A DNA stretch of 64,000 bases from an uncultured Prolixibacteraceae bacterium (GTDB taxonomy: Bacteria; Bacteroidota; Bacteroidia; Bacteroidales; Prolixibacteraceae): assembly GCA_937915865.1 (NCBI GenBank), contig CALGIG010000015.1, positions 1 through 64,000 of the forward strand. The letters are read 5' to 3'. This document shows, piece by piece, positions 33,790 to 43,137 of this stretch (its first letter is position 1; every line of letters begins with the position of its first letter). A program made the translations under genes and the position numbers. Below the pieces are notes generated by a model. The model saw only the letters and a program-made list of their open reading frames with translations. It did no database searches and was not told the DNA's origin.

Positions 33790-34632
33790 CTAATATGTCC
33801 CGATGTCCAATACCAGTGAAGATGCTCCTAATGCGCCATTATCAAGCTCTGTAACCTCGATTTTTAGCGCTTCATAAATCGCTTTATATTCGAATTCATG
33901 TTCCAGCACAAAACGCATTCCTTTTTCAAAAAAACGAAAAGAACGACTGACCGAACCACCCAGAATAATTGCTTCGGGCGCCAGCGCATATAAAACATTG
34001 GCAATAGCCCTGCCTATGTGAATTCCTAATTCGTCAAAAAACTTTAGCGCTTCTTCATCTCCTTCAATGGCTTTTTTTGCCAAATCGCCGCCCGATAAAT
34101 TCTTTGATTTAAAGTATTGTCCACTGCTGTAGGCTTCAAGATTTTTATCTTTATAATAAATCATTCCGAATTCGCCCGCCCCGCAATGGTTTCCTGAATA
34201 AAGATGATTGTTGATAATGATTCCGGCTCCGAAACCGGTACCTAGCGTTATCCCCACAAAGTTCCGGTATGCTTTAGCTTTGCCAAAATACTTTTCGCCA
34301 AGAGCAAAACAATTGGCATCGTTATTAACAAAAACTGGCTTCATGAATCGGTCCTCCATCAGTTGTTTTAATGGAACAATACCCCACGATGGGATGTTTA
34401 CAACATTGAATACCAGGTTGTTTTTTAAGTCGACTAAACCGGGAACCCCGATGCCGATTCCAGCCACATCTTCATCAAACACTTCAGCAATAGCCCCGGC
34501 TATGGCATTAATCACAACCTCCTCTTCTTGCTCAAATGGAGTAGGGCGGGAATATTGCCTCAGTATCTTTTCTTCTTCAATAAGCGCGGCCAGAATTTTT
34601 GTTCCGCCCAGATCGACACCAATTACTTTCAT
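33790..34632 (-). CDS. ROK-family sugar kinase
   Basis: 280 residues. The N-terminal phosphate motif is IGVDLGGTK (Asp7), with GIGIGVPGLVD, the catalytic VNNDANCFALGE (Asp in NNDAN) and the adenosine motif TLGTGFGAGII. The classical ROK zinc motif (CxCGxxGCxE) is absent; the region reads HCGAGEFGMIYYKD. This is seen in some sugar-specific ROK kinases. It should phosphorylate a hexose or hexosamine at C6. The isomerase/deaminase homologue encoded on the same strand upstream suggests an amino sugar as substrate. Not a repressor-type ROK: there is no HTH domain. Confidence 0.9.
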   Translation of the reverse strand: MKVIGVDLGGTKILAALIEEEKILRQYSRPTPFEQEEEVVINAIAGAIAEVFDEDVAGIGIGVPGLVDLKNNLVFNVVNIPSWGIVPLKQLMEDRFMKPVFVNNDANCFALGEKYFGKAKAYRNFVGITLGTGFGAGIIINNHLYSGNHCGAGEFGMIYYKDKNLEAYSSGQYFKSKNLSGGDLAKKAIEGDEEALKFFDELGIHIGRAIANVLYALAPEAIILGGSVSRSFRFFEKGMRFVLEHEFEYKAIYEALKIEVTELDNGALGASSLVLDIGTY

Positions 34633-34884
34633 TATTTGTTTGGTTTAAATATTAATATGTCATGCTGTTGCGTGTTTCTCCGAATCGACCCATTTGAGGT
34701 TTCCTGCCCCTGCTCAGTCACAACATAAACCATATTTCCTAAGAAATATAAAATAACCCTTTCCCTTTTAAGCTTATGAACGATCCTTTGAACGTTAGTT
34801 TAACCTTAAGCAGATTGATCGGCCATACAGCACTATTGATTCACTTGATATTTTACATGAATATCATTTTTGTTGCTTAAAGCT

Positions 34885-34927
34885 GAGTTAAGCGCAAGCA
34901 GGCTCAGCCTTGCCACAACGCTAACTC
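34885..34927. repeat. nested inverted repeat, copy 2 of the 13302 element family
   Basis: Lies in a 336-base gene-free gap. Outer arms GAGTTAAGCG and CGCTAACTC enclose GCAAG-CA-GGCT-C-AGCCTTGC. The 14-mer GGCTCAGCCTTGCC (34901-34914) is the reverse complement of 13312-13325, and flanking AGCGTT-type bases also agree. Nothing else recognisable is in the gap. Confidence 0.5.
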
Positions 34928-34968
34928 AATCAGGTATTATGGGATATTCAATATATTTTAAATCTTGA

Positions 34969-35685
34969 TTAGATGTCTATTGTGTCTTTTTCAATCAGGC
35001 AAATCACATTAGGATGAAGCCACAAAAAAGAAGCTGGCAGGTTGGTTGTTACTTTCTGAGATAAAAATTGTTTGACAATCTCCTTTTTTTTACTCCCTGA
35101 AATTAACATCAGAATTTTTTTTGAATTCAGAATGTCTGCCATTCCGAGCGTAAGTCCGTAAGTGGGTTTGCTTTCCATCTCTGTTGTCATACTGTGTTCA
35201 AGCGAAGATGGTGCAAGTTCTGTTGCATGACAATACGGTTGCAGAAATTCACCAGGTTCGTTTAATGCAAGGTGCCCATTGCTTCCCAGTCCGAGTATGC
35301 AAAGGTCGATCGGGCCTGTTTTCTTTAATTTTTCCTGAACCGAAGCGCATTCTTCCTTCGGATTATCCGGGTTGCTTTTAAAACTAATGTACCGCGATTC
35401 TGATATTTGCAGTGGTTGGACCAGGTGTTCCTGCAAATATGATTCACAAGTTCCGGATTGATCCATTGAAATTCCGCCCCATTCGTCCAGCTTTATTACA
35501 TTGAGGCCAGAAAATAATTCCCGGTTTTTTTGATATTCAGACGCAAGTAACTGATAAGTTCCTGTCGGGCTATCTCCAGATGCTGCGCAAAGTAAAAGGT
35601 CGTTTTTCTTTTTAATATGCTCAATAATCAAATCTTTCGATTTAATACTAAGCTCTTCATAAGAGCTTACGAGTTTAATATCCAT
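34969..35685 (-). CDS. hexosamine-6-phosphate isomerase/deaminase family protein (NagB/AgaI-like)
   Basis: 238 residues of the NagB/6-phosphogluconolactonase superfamily. The phosphate loop is CAASGDSPTGTY, followed by KLDEWGG (Asp67) and GLGSNGHLALNEPG (His138, Glu143). Where glucosamine-6-phosphate deaminase has Asp in 'GxDGH', this protein has Asn136. That is the pattern I associate with the galactosamine-6-phosphate isomerase AgaI and relatives. It would turn a hexosamine-6-phosphate into a ketose phosphate and ammonia. The nearby ROK kinase and the DeoR/AgaR-like regulator at 43138 fit. Short relative to the ~266-residue NagB. Confidence 0.85.
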   Translation of the reverse strand: MDIKLVSSYEELSIKSKDLIIEHIKKKNDLLLCAASGDSPTGTYQLLASEYQKNRELFSGLNVIKLDEWGGISMDQSGTCESYLQEHLVQPLQISESRYISFKSNPDNPKEECASVQEKLKKTGPIDLCILGLGSNGHLALNEPGEFLQPYCHATELAPSSLEHSMTTEMESKPTYGLTLGMADILNSKKILMLISGSKKKEIVKQFLSQKVTTNLPASFLWLHPNVICLIEKDTIDI

Positions 35686-35713
35686 ACATTTAATTTATTT
35701 GAAACAGAACTAA

Positions 35714-35750
35714 GGAAGGAGGCAGAGCATCGCATTCAAAGCCTCCTTCC
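35714..35750 (-). terminator. strong hairpin between oxidoreductase and isomerase genes
   Basis: Perfect 10-bp GC-rich stem GGAAGGAGGC (35714-35723)/GCCTCCTTCC (35741-35750) with a 17-nt loop. It lies 50 bases past the Gfo/Idh/MocA stop and 29 bases before the isomerase start in the direction of transcription. There is no long T tract, so it may be an attenuator or mRNA-stabilising hairpin. It probably marks a unit border. Confidence 0.55.
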
Positions 35751-35799
35751 CTGAAATTTTTAAATCATGCAAAGAACAATGTTTACATCAACCTCCTGA

Positions 35800-37314
35800 T
35801 TATATTTTGAGTTCGCCCCAGCCCTCGCGATATTCACGTTTCACGAATTGGTTAGCCTGGTCAAAATTGGTAATGCGCATATTTTCGCCATCCCATTTAT
35901 AATTGATATATCTGCCAGGGAACGTAAAAGCTTCCATTTCTCCGTAAACCGGATCGACGCGTTTGATTTTTTCCCTGATGTTGAAACTTCTTAGTATCAG
36001 ATTTCCCATCAAAACTGTTTCTGTTAACGGGCCTGCATAACCTTCGAATGGCGAGCTGAGTTCGGCATTCCCGTGCCCTGCAATGCAAGCGTCAATCCAT
36101 TGCCAGTAATGGCCATCCATATCCCCAACTACGCGTGGGTATTTTTTTGGAACATTCACCACTTTATTTAACGACAATGGAAGCAATACCGGGTTTCGTC
36201 CTCCCCATCCACACGCAGCTTTCCCTTTCGTTCCAACAAATAATGTACTTCCTTCATAATCGTTCAGGCCTGTAAAGTCGCCCAGAATATCGTTCATATT
36301 GGACGAACCTTCCAATTCATCCGGACGTTCAGGTGTAATTCCGCCATCCATCCAGTAAAGATCAAGGTTTTTTCCATTCTTCAGCGTGTATTTGAATTTG
36401 ATAGAACTTGAAACCGGTCCGCTTTCGGGGTATTGTGCTTCAGAAAAGATTCCGTTGTAAACAGTACTGGCACTTCCAGAAACTTCGGTTGGGTATCCAA
36501 GCTCAAGCAATTTGAATGGTGGCCCAATAATGTGGCAGCCCATATCGCCCAATGCGCCGGTTCCAAACTGCCACCAACCTCTCCAGTTAAACGGCACCAG
36601 GTTTTCGATGTAGCTGGTTTGTGCTGCTGTTCCAAGCCATAGGTCCCAGTTCAGTTCTTTGGGAACTTTTGCCGAAGTTTTTGGCCATAGTATTCCTTGC
36701 GGCCATACGGGCCGGTCTGTCCAGCAGTATACTTTCTCTATATCGCCCAGAATGCCGGCTTCAATCCATTCACGCAATGTTTGCATTCCCTCGCATGATG
36801 CCCCCTGGTCGCCCATTTGGGTTACTACTTTATATTTTTTTGCGGCCTGGGTCAGAATACGGGCTTCGTAAATATCGTGCGATAGAGGTTTCTGAAGGTA
36901 AAGATGTTTGTTGAGTTGCATGGCACTCAATCCGACAATGGCATGGTTATGGTCGGGGATTGCTACCGTTACGGCATCAAAATTTTTACTTTCCTTATCG
37001 AACATCTCCCGCCAGTCATGATAGAAAGATGCTTTCGGATATTGTTTTATCATTGGTGCCGCCATTCGGTCGTCAACATCGCATAAGTGAGTAACGACCG
37101 CATTTTTCTTTGGAGTACGCATGTGAGCACCAATATCCGCAGCTCCTTCGCCTCCACATCCGATTGCTGCAATGTAAAGCTTGTCGCTTGGTGGTACATG
37201 TCCAAGTCCGCTAACAGTGAAACTTGGGAGTATAGTTATAGCAGCTGCTCCGGTTGAAGTTAATCCGACAAATTTCCGTCGGGTCATATAATTTGAATGT
37301 GATCTCGTATTCAT
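35800..37314 (-). CDS. Tat-exported Gfo/Idh/MocA-family oxidoreductase
   Basis: 504 residues with a twin-arginine signal (MTRRKFVGLTSTGAAAITIL). The Rossmann nucleotide motif is AAIGCGGEG, and the family 'EKP' Lys motif appears as QKPLSHD. A downstream ATG at 37287 would start directly at MTRRKF. Periplasmic members with tightly held NAD(P) oxidise or isomerise glycosides, often at C3, or hydrolyse them by a redox mechanism as GH109-like enzymes do. The next gene in the operon encodes a DUF1080 protein. These two families commonly pair for 3-keto-glycoside formation and cleavage. Substrate unknown. Confidence 0.88.
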   Translation of the reverse strand: MNTRSHSNYMTRRKFVGLTSTGAAAITILPSFTVSGLGHVPPSDKLYIAAIGCGGEGAADIGAHMRTPKKNAVVTHLCDVDDRMAAPMIKQYPKASFYHDWREMFDKESKNFDAVTVAIPDHNHAIVGLSAMQLNKHLYLQKPLSHDIYEARILTQAAKKYKVVTQMGDQGASCEGMQTLREWIEAGILGDIEKVYCWTDRPVWPQGILWPKTSAKVPKELNWDLWLGTAAQTSYIENLVPFNWRGWWQFGTGALGDMGCHIIGPPFKLLELGYPTEVSGSASTVYNGIFSEAQYPESGPVSSSIKFKYTLKNGKNLDLYWMDGGITPERPDELEGSSNMNDILGDFTGLNDYEGSTLFVGTKGKAACGWGGRNPVLLPLSLNKVVNVPKKYPRVVGDMDGHYWQWIDACIAGHGNAELSSPFEGYAGPLTETVLMGNLILRSFNIREKIKRVDPVYGEMEAFTFPGRYINYKWDGENMRITNFDQANQFVKREYREGWGELKI

Positions 37315-37344
37315 ATTGATTTGGTGAAATTTGTTGTATGAATT

Positions 37345-38070
37345 TTACTCCGAAGCTTTATTCTTTTTGGTTAGTGGTCGTACTTCAACCTTACGGAAAT
37401 AAACGACGTCATTTTCTCCATGGTTTTGCAACCCTATATAACCATATTCGGGCCGTGGACCACGGAAAGGCTCAAAATCGAATTTACGCTCTGGCACCGG
37501 GTCTCCTTCTTTATAGTCGGTAACTTTTATCCCGTTTATATAAACAACAGTCCGGGGTCCGTCGAGATGAATCTCTGTTGTATTCCATTGTGGGCCTGGT
37601 TTTCCTGGTTTAGCCAAAGGCTTAGTCAACGAATAGAGCATCCCGGTGTAATGGTAATCATCTTCATTCGAAAGTTCAGGTTTGTTGTCAATTTGAACCT
37701 CGTAGCCATAAAAAACAGGCATCCATTCTTCGTAAGGTTCAATAGGGATGCGGATAAAAATTCCGGAATTGCTGTTTTCATCACGCATTTTCCATTCCAC
37801 ACGGATAACGCAATTGCCTAGTTTTTCGCCGGTCCAGTATAACAGTCCCATTCCACCATGTCCGCGTATTAACCCATCCTCAACAGACATGGACCCCGGG
37901 CCAACGTGTTTCCATCCGGTCAGGTCTTTACCGTTAAATAATTGACGCCATTCGGTTTTGTCATCCTTTTTCTCGTTTGAAATTTGATTTTTGGTGCTGG
38001 CATGTCCAACATGAACCAATGTGAAGAAAAGGAACCCAAACATTAACTGATTAAAAATTGATCTCTTCAT
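37345..38070 (-). CDS. DUF1080 (3-keto-disaccharide hydrolase-like) secreted protein
   Basis: 241 residues with a signal peptide (LMFGFLFFTLVHVGHAS). It is a concanavalin-like jelly roll of the DUF1080 family: WRQLFNGKDLTGWKHVGPG, DGLIRGHGGMGLLYWTGE, NSNSGIFIRIP and the C-terminal GYIGLQNHGENDVVYFRKVEV (in part). DUF1080 members have been shown to hydrolyse or eliminate 3-keto-glucosides. Here it lies 30 bases upstream of the Tat oxidoreductase and 91 bases after the SusD stop in the same direction, consistent with a periplasmic keto-sugar pathway. Confidence 0.88.
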   Translation of the reverse strand: MKRSIFNQLMFGFLFFTLVHVGHASTKNQISNEKKDDKTEWRQLFNGKDLTGWKHVGPGSMSVEDGLIRGHGGMGLLYWTGEKLGNCVIRVEWKMRDENSNSGIFIRIPIEPYEEWMPVFYGYEVQIDNKPELSNEDDYHYTGMLYSLTKPLAKPGKPGPQWNTTEIHLDGPRTVVYINGIKVTDYKEGDPVPERKFDFEPFRGPRPEYGYIGLQNHGENDVVYFRKVEVRPLTKKNKASE

Positions 38071-38161
38071 CTTGAAGTAGTTTTATTTTATGTTTTATTT
38101 ACAATTTTAAATTATTATCGTCTGAAAATAGGGCAGGTAGTTTTTACACTCTAAAATACGA

Positions 38162-39682
38162 TTAATATCCCGGATTTTGTTTCAGATTTGGATTTACGTC
38201 AATTGCTGCGAGTGGTATTGGGAAAAGAAACGTTTTTGATGAGGTTTCGGGTTTAAACCTCCAGGGCATGGTCCAGTATTTTTTCCCGCCGGCAATTTCG
38301 TATCGTATTAAGTCCTGGCGGCGAGGCCCTTCCCAAGCGAATTCAAATGCTCTTTCAGCAAGTACATCATCTAAAGTTATCGACTGGAGATTATTGTCGG
38401 CGTTCTTAAAAGCACGTTCACGAATGGTGTTGACAAGGCTCAAAGCGTCGGCCTGAGACCCCCCTGCCCGCAGGATGGCTTCTGCTTTCATCAGGTAAAT
38501 GTCGGCAAGCCTGAATACCACATAATCGTTGTTCATATTGTCGGTTGCTCCTTTTTCAAATTCGTATTTAAAGCACCGGGCTCCATCAGCTTGTGAAGCG
38601 CTCTCGAGTGAAGGAACTTCGATCGTAAAATCAAGCGGATCGCCAGACCCGGTTGTTAACAATTCGCCGGTTTGGGCATTATATTGCGGGCCCCACAAAA
38701 ATGATCCTGCCTTTCGTGGGTCGTTGCTGGCATAGGCATTAATGTACTCGGTAAGTCCGCAGAACCCATTCCAAGGACCTGAATTTAGTCCAAAGGTCAG
38801 CACACTTTTGTAATGTAATGTTTCGTCGGCCAACATAAAGCTGCCACAATTCTGATCGAACGGAACAACAAAAATGTTTTCTTTTGAGCCTTCGTTATGT
38901 GCAGAAAAGTTCGATTTCCAATCGGGTTCGAGGATGTATTGGCCCGAAGCGATTACCTTGTCGCAATAAGTGATTGCATCCTGCCACATTGGGGTACCTT
39001 TCCAAACCACCGCATTCAAATACATTTTTGCCAGTAAGGTTTGAACAACGCCTTGCGTTATCTTTCCGTATGTTTCGGTGTTGTATTCTTTGGGGACCAG
39101 GTTTTCAATTTCTTTCAGTTCTTTAACCGTAAAATCAAAAACATCGGCACGCGACGATTGTTTGGGAGGGTCAACATCAGTAAAATCGGTTACAATGGGC
39201 ACGTTTCCATACAAATCGATAAGGCAATAGTAGTAAAATGCCCGGACACCTTTCAGTTGAGCGATGGTGGTTTCCTTATTTGTAATGTTTGTCGATTGGT
39301 CTAACTGAAAAAGTATCTGATTAACAGTACTAATCCCTTTAAAACAAAAGTCCCAGGCGCCCCAGATGTCGGCATTTACCGAAGTCCATGTATGTTTGGC
39401 CAACTCCTGCCACTGGCCGCCATCGTACCAGTCGGTACCCCGGGTTGGGGCAACAGCGCAGTCGGTTGCAACCGAAATATTCATGTCATAGTATGCCCAG
39501 GCAATTCCTTGCAGTGAAGAGTACGCCGGGCCAATTATTGTTGCAACTTGTTGCGGGGTTTTTCCGAATTTATCCTGAGGAATGATGTTGTATGTTTCCT
39601 CCGTGAGATTTGTACAGGACTGGCTCAGCACCAGCGCTGAGATAGCTATAAATGAACTGATTGTTTTTCTATTTAGTTTCAT
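38162..39682 (-). CDS. SusD/RagB glycan-binding lipoprotein (locus B)
   Basis: 506 residues from ATG 39682. I chose this start because it gives a clean SPII signal ending LSQSC (Cys23) and avoids overlap with the susC stop at 39708; an ATG at 39721 is also open. SusD features are GVRAFYYYCLIDLYGNVPIV (about 140-160), DYVVFRLADIYLMKAEAIL and the C-terminal LAERAFEFAWEGPRRQDLIR with NPNLKQNPGY. Partner of the SusC encoded just upstream. Confidence 0.94.
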   Translation of the reverse strand: MKLNRKTISSFIAISALVLSQSCTNLTEETYNIIPQDKFGKTPQQVATIIGPAYSSLQGIAWAYYDMNISVATDCAVAPTRGTDWYDGGQWQELAKHTWTSVNADIWGAWDFCFKGISTVNQILFQLDQSTNITNKETTIAQLKGVRAFYYYCLIDLYGNVPIVTDFTDVDPPKQSSRADVFDFTVKELKEIENLVPKEYNTETYGKITQGVVQTLLAKMYLNAVVWKGTPMWQDAITYCDKVIASGQYILEPDWKSNFSAHNEGSKENIFVVPFDQNCGSFMLADETLHYKSVLTFGLNSGPWNGFCGLTEYINAYASNDPRKAGSFLWGPQYNAQTGELLTTGSGDPLDFTIEVPSLESASQADGARCFKYEFEKGATDNMNNDYVVFRLADIYLMKAEAILRAGGSQADALSLVNTIRERAFKNADNNLQSITLDDVLAERAFEFAWEGPRRQDLIRYEIAGGKKYWTMPWRFKPETSSKTFLFPIPLAAIDVNPNLKQNPGY

Positions 39683-39707
39683 AATGTACAGATTTTGAAT
39701 GTGTTTT

Positions 39708-42700
39708 TTAGAAGGCAACATTTAAGCCAATCGTAAAAGTTCTGGCTTTAGGGTAGAAACCACGCCCTTCCAGCCCTGGAGTTTTGGTATCGGCATCCGT
39801 TTCAGAAGTTTGACTATCCAGTGAAACTTCAGGATCAGTTCCCGTATATTTGGTAAATGTTAATAGGTTCTGTCCGGTAAAGTAACACCTGAATTTATTC
39901 AGCCAGGCTACTTTTTTTGTATTAAAGGTGTACCCCAGGGTCAAATTTTCCAGTCTGAAGTAAGAACCATTTTCAACATAATAATCCGAGACTTTTGGAG
40001 CATCGTTTAACGGAATATCCAAAGCGTGTGAATAAATATTGCCTTGTGGTACATTCTGGATATTTTCGTAGGTGATGCGGGCAAGGTTCAGGATTTTATT
40101 ACCATGTACACCTCTAAAAAAGATGGAGACATCGAAATTTTTGTAGGTAAATGAGTTAGAAAAGCCATAGGTGAATTTAGGGAATGCGTTGCCAATATAT
40201 GTATAGTCATTTCCATATCCCTCGGTAATTTGACCATCGTTGTTCAGGTCTTCAAAAATCCATTTTCCATTAGAATTGATTCCTTTGTATTTGAAACCGA
40301 AAAAGGTTCCAACAGGATGACCTGGTTCCAGAATATGCCTGGTTGCGGTTAAACCTCTTACAAATTCACTGTCGAGTGTAACATAGTCGCGTTTAAACTG
40401 ATCGTTCGAGAGCGATAGTACTTCATTCCGATTTGTAGCAAAGTTGATAGATGTTGTCCACTTAAAACCATGGTTTTTAATGACATCTATGTTTAAAAGA
40501 GCTTCGAAACCTACATTGCGCATAGAGCCTACGTTGGCTGTAATTTTGTTGTATAAATAAGGTGGAACGGGTACCGGATACGAGTACAACAGGTCTTTTG
40601 TATGTTTGTTATAGTATTCAACAGAGCCGCTAAACCGGCTGTTGTAAAAAGAATAATCGATACCTACATTAAATTGCGATGTAGTTTCCCATCTTAAATC
40701 GGGATTGGGATTTTGGTTAGGCTGGTAACCTGAAATAATGTTGCCATTGTCGATGAATTTTCCGGTTGCACCATAAGTTGCCAATGATTTATAAGGATCG
40801 ATCCCCTGGTTCCCCGATGTACCGTATCCCGTTCTGATTTTCAACTCATTGATCCATTTTATATCTTTCATAAAACCTTCTTCGTTGATTAACCAAGCTA
40901 ATGAGGCTGACGGGAAATACCCCCATTTGTGGTTAGCCCCGAATTTCGACGAACCGTCGCGGCGAATAGTAGCTGTTAAAAAGTATTTATTGTTTAGATC
41001 GTACTGGGCGCGAGCATAAAACGAGATAAGCTTCGACATGCTCTTTTCAGACCAAACATCAGTTGGTTTCAGGTTATTCCCCGCCTGTAAATTATTGTAT
41101 CCAAAATCATTCAGCAAGAAGTCGCGGTTCTGGGCGCCAAACTTATCCCATACTTTGTCTTCATACGAATAACCGGCCATTAATTTCAGGTTTTGTTTTG
41201 TCCATTCTTTTGTATAGGTAAGGTTTGTTTCTAAAATATTGCTAAGATTCGACAGGGCCTCGCGGGTAGCACGTCCGTTTTCGGCAATCCCCGAACGGGT
41301 TGTGCTGTTGATGTATTCTCCTGTCGTTTCTTTCTCCGAAATGCGGGAAACATTTAATGAATATTTCAACCCTTTAATGATGTCGAGTTCCAGGATGATA
41401 TTGCCCAGATTATAATTTGAAGTGTGGTCGTTTTTATTCAGCTTCAACATCGAAACAGGGTTGCCATAATCATATTCGTATGGTTCCCAGAAACTTCCAT
41501 CGGCATTGTAAATTGGTTCGGTTGGTTTTACATTCTTTGCCAAAACGAATGCATACGTGTCAACCGGAGACCAGTTCTTCATGGTTGACACTCCTGTAAT
41601 GGTTACTTTCAAATGATCGTTAATGGCCCGCTGAGAGAATGAGAAACGTGCATTGAACCTTTCTGATTGATTTCCAAGGATAACCCCTTCTCTGTTTTGA
41701 TAATTGACTGTAGCGATATAGTTATGCTTTTCGCCTCCGCCCGATAGGGTTACATTATGTTCTTGAGAGATGCCTGTTTGTGAAATTGCGTCGTACCAAT
41801 TTGTATTTCCACCATTATCCTCGAAGTTGGTAATCCCGGCTTTTTTCACATAGTCGCGATACTCTGTTGCATTTAGCATTCGGGGAAGGTGTGCCGGCAT
41901 TTCAACCGAAGCGTAGGCATTGTATTCGATTTGGGTTTTCGATGTCATTCCTTTGCGTGAGGTAATCATAATAACCCCATTAGCTCCACGTGAACCATAG
42001 ATGGCTGATGCAGAGGCGTCTTTCAAAACGGAGATGCTTTCAATGTCTTCCGGTGCAATGGAGTTAAGTGAAAGTCCAGGCACACCATCGATAACAATGA
42101 GGGGGTCGTTGCTTGCCGATAATGAAGTTGTGCCCCTTAACCGAAGTGTGCTTCCCTGGGTTACATCGCCTCCGGGAAGTGTAATATCCAATCCGGCAAC
42201 TTTACCTTTCAGCAGGTCGGCTGCATCATTCATTACACCTTTATTAAAATCCTCCTTGGTGACATTGGCTACCGAGGCTGATACCTGTTTCTTTGTCTGG
42301 GTGCCATAACCAATGGCTATAACCTCGTCCAAACCAACACTCTCTTCTTTAAGTACAAGGTCTATTACCGATTGGTTGTCTACCGTAATTTCCTGAGTAC
42401 GCATACCGATGAATGAGAATATCAGTGTTGATTTTCCGGGAACATTTGAGATAGAGAATTTGCCATCAACATCCGAAATTGTTCCGATTGATGTCCCTTT
42501 TACCAGGATAGTAACGCCAGGAAGAACATTCCCGTTAACATCTTTAATGGTACCGTGAATTGTTTGTGTTTTCTGCGACTGAAAATTTGAAGTGCTTTCA
42601 GGCGACAGAGCTTTGAGAGAGCTTTTTTCAGAGGAATAACCGAAAAATGCAAGAGAAAGCAAGCAGGCTGTTAATAACGAAATTCGGTTAAGATGTGCTA

Positions 42701-42755
42701 TTTTACAACCAATAATTCGTTTTAGGAATGTCGGATAGTCTGACTTCTTCTTCAT
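39708..42755 (-). CDS. SusC/RagA TonB-dependent transporter (locus B)
   Basis: 1015 residues without an STN domain, so it is not regulated by a FecR relay. After a signal (ISLLTACLLSLAFFGYSS) comes a carboxypeptidase-regulatory-like domain (TIHGTIKDVNGNVLPGVTIL, about 64-140). The plug follows (TLRLRGTTSLSASNDPLIVI, then SVLKDASASAIYG), then a barrel ending FTIGLNVAF. It is the first gene of the leftward locus-B operon. Its promoter must lie in the AT-rich 42756-43137 region, shared with the divergent DeoR-family regulator, which may therefore control it. Confidence 0.96.
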   Translation of the reverse strand: MKKKSDYPTFLKRIIGCKIAHLNRISLLTACLLSLAFFGYSSEKSSLKALSPESTSNFQSQKTQTIHGTIKDVNGNVLPGVTILVKGTSIGTISDVDGKFSISNVPGKSTLIFSFIGMRTQEITVDNQSVIDLVLKEESVGLDEVIAIGYGTQTKKQVSASVANVTKEDFNKGVMNDAADLLKGKVAGLDITLPGGDVTQGSTLRLRGTTSLSASNDPLIVIDGVPGLSLNSIAPEDIESISVLKDASASAIYGSRGANGVIMITSRKGMTSKTQIEYNAYASVEMPAHLPRMLNATEYRDYVKKAGITNFEDNGGNTNWYDAISQTGISQEHNVTLSGGGEKHNYIATVNYQNREGVILGNQSERFNARFSFSQRAINDHLKVTITGVSTMKNWSPVDTYAFVLAKNVKPTEPIYNADGSFWEPYEYDYGNPVSMLKLNKNDHTSNYNLGNIILELDIIKGLKYSLNVSRISEKETTGEYINSTTRSGIAENGRATREALSNLSNILETNLTYTKEWTKQNLKLMAGYSYEDKVWDKFGAQNRDFLLNDFGYNNLQAGNNLKPTDVWSEKSMSKLISFYARAQYDLNNKYFLTATIRRDGSSKFGANHKWGYFPSASLAWLINEEGFMKDIKWINELKIRTGYGTSGNQGIDPYKSLATYGATGKFIDNGNIISGYQPNQNPNPDLRWETTSQFNVGIDYSFYNSRFSGSVEYYNKHTKDLLYSYPVPVPPYLYNKITANVGSMRNVGFEALLNIDVIKNHGFKWTTSINFATNRNEVLSLSNDQFKRDYVTLDSEFVRGLTATRHILEPGHPVGTFFGFKYKGINSNGKWIFEDLNNDGQITEGYGNDYTYIGNAFPKFTYGFSNSFTYKNFDVSIFFRGVHGNKILNLARITYENIQNVPQGNIYSHALDIPLNDAPKVSDYYVENGSYFRLENLTLGYTFNTKKVAWLNKFRCYFTGQNLLTFTKYTGTDPEVSLDSQTSETDADTKTPGLEGRGFYPKARTFTIGLNVAF

Positions 42756-43137
42756 AGTTTTTAATGATTGTTTAGTTAAAATTTAATTAAAATATTATGA
42801 CTAATAAATATTGAAACTGATAACCGATGTAAAAGTATTATAAAATTGTAGTTTCGCAATGTTTCGAAATTAAAATTTTATAAGTTTCGTTTAATTTCAT
42901 TACTTTGTATATCTTGTGTCTTTGTTTAAAGTAATCGTGTAATTTAATTTGATGATATTAAGTTGTATTGCATACAAAGTGTAATTTTGAATTGATTTCG
43001 TTTTGTTTTGAAATAAAATATTTTTGGAGATTTGATTTCAAAATGATTTGTATATTTGGGCTCTGTTAAAAATCACTTGAAAAATATACCTTTGTTAATT
43101 GTTTTTTTGTGTTATCATATTATTTAAAGAGCAATTT
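42756..43137. promoter_or_regulatory. divergent promoter region between susC and deoR-type regulator
   Basis: 382 bases, strongly AT-rich, with no gene. On the + strand two exact matches to the Bacteroidota -7 box TAnnTTTG occur, TATATTTG at 43051-43058 and TACCTTTG at 43087-43094. The latter is about 44 bases before the regulator ATG. I did not find a TTTG -33 box at the ideal 19-base spacing for either. On the - strand TAATTTCG (one mismatch) is the best candidate for susC. Any DeoR operator should be here. Confidence 0.4.
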
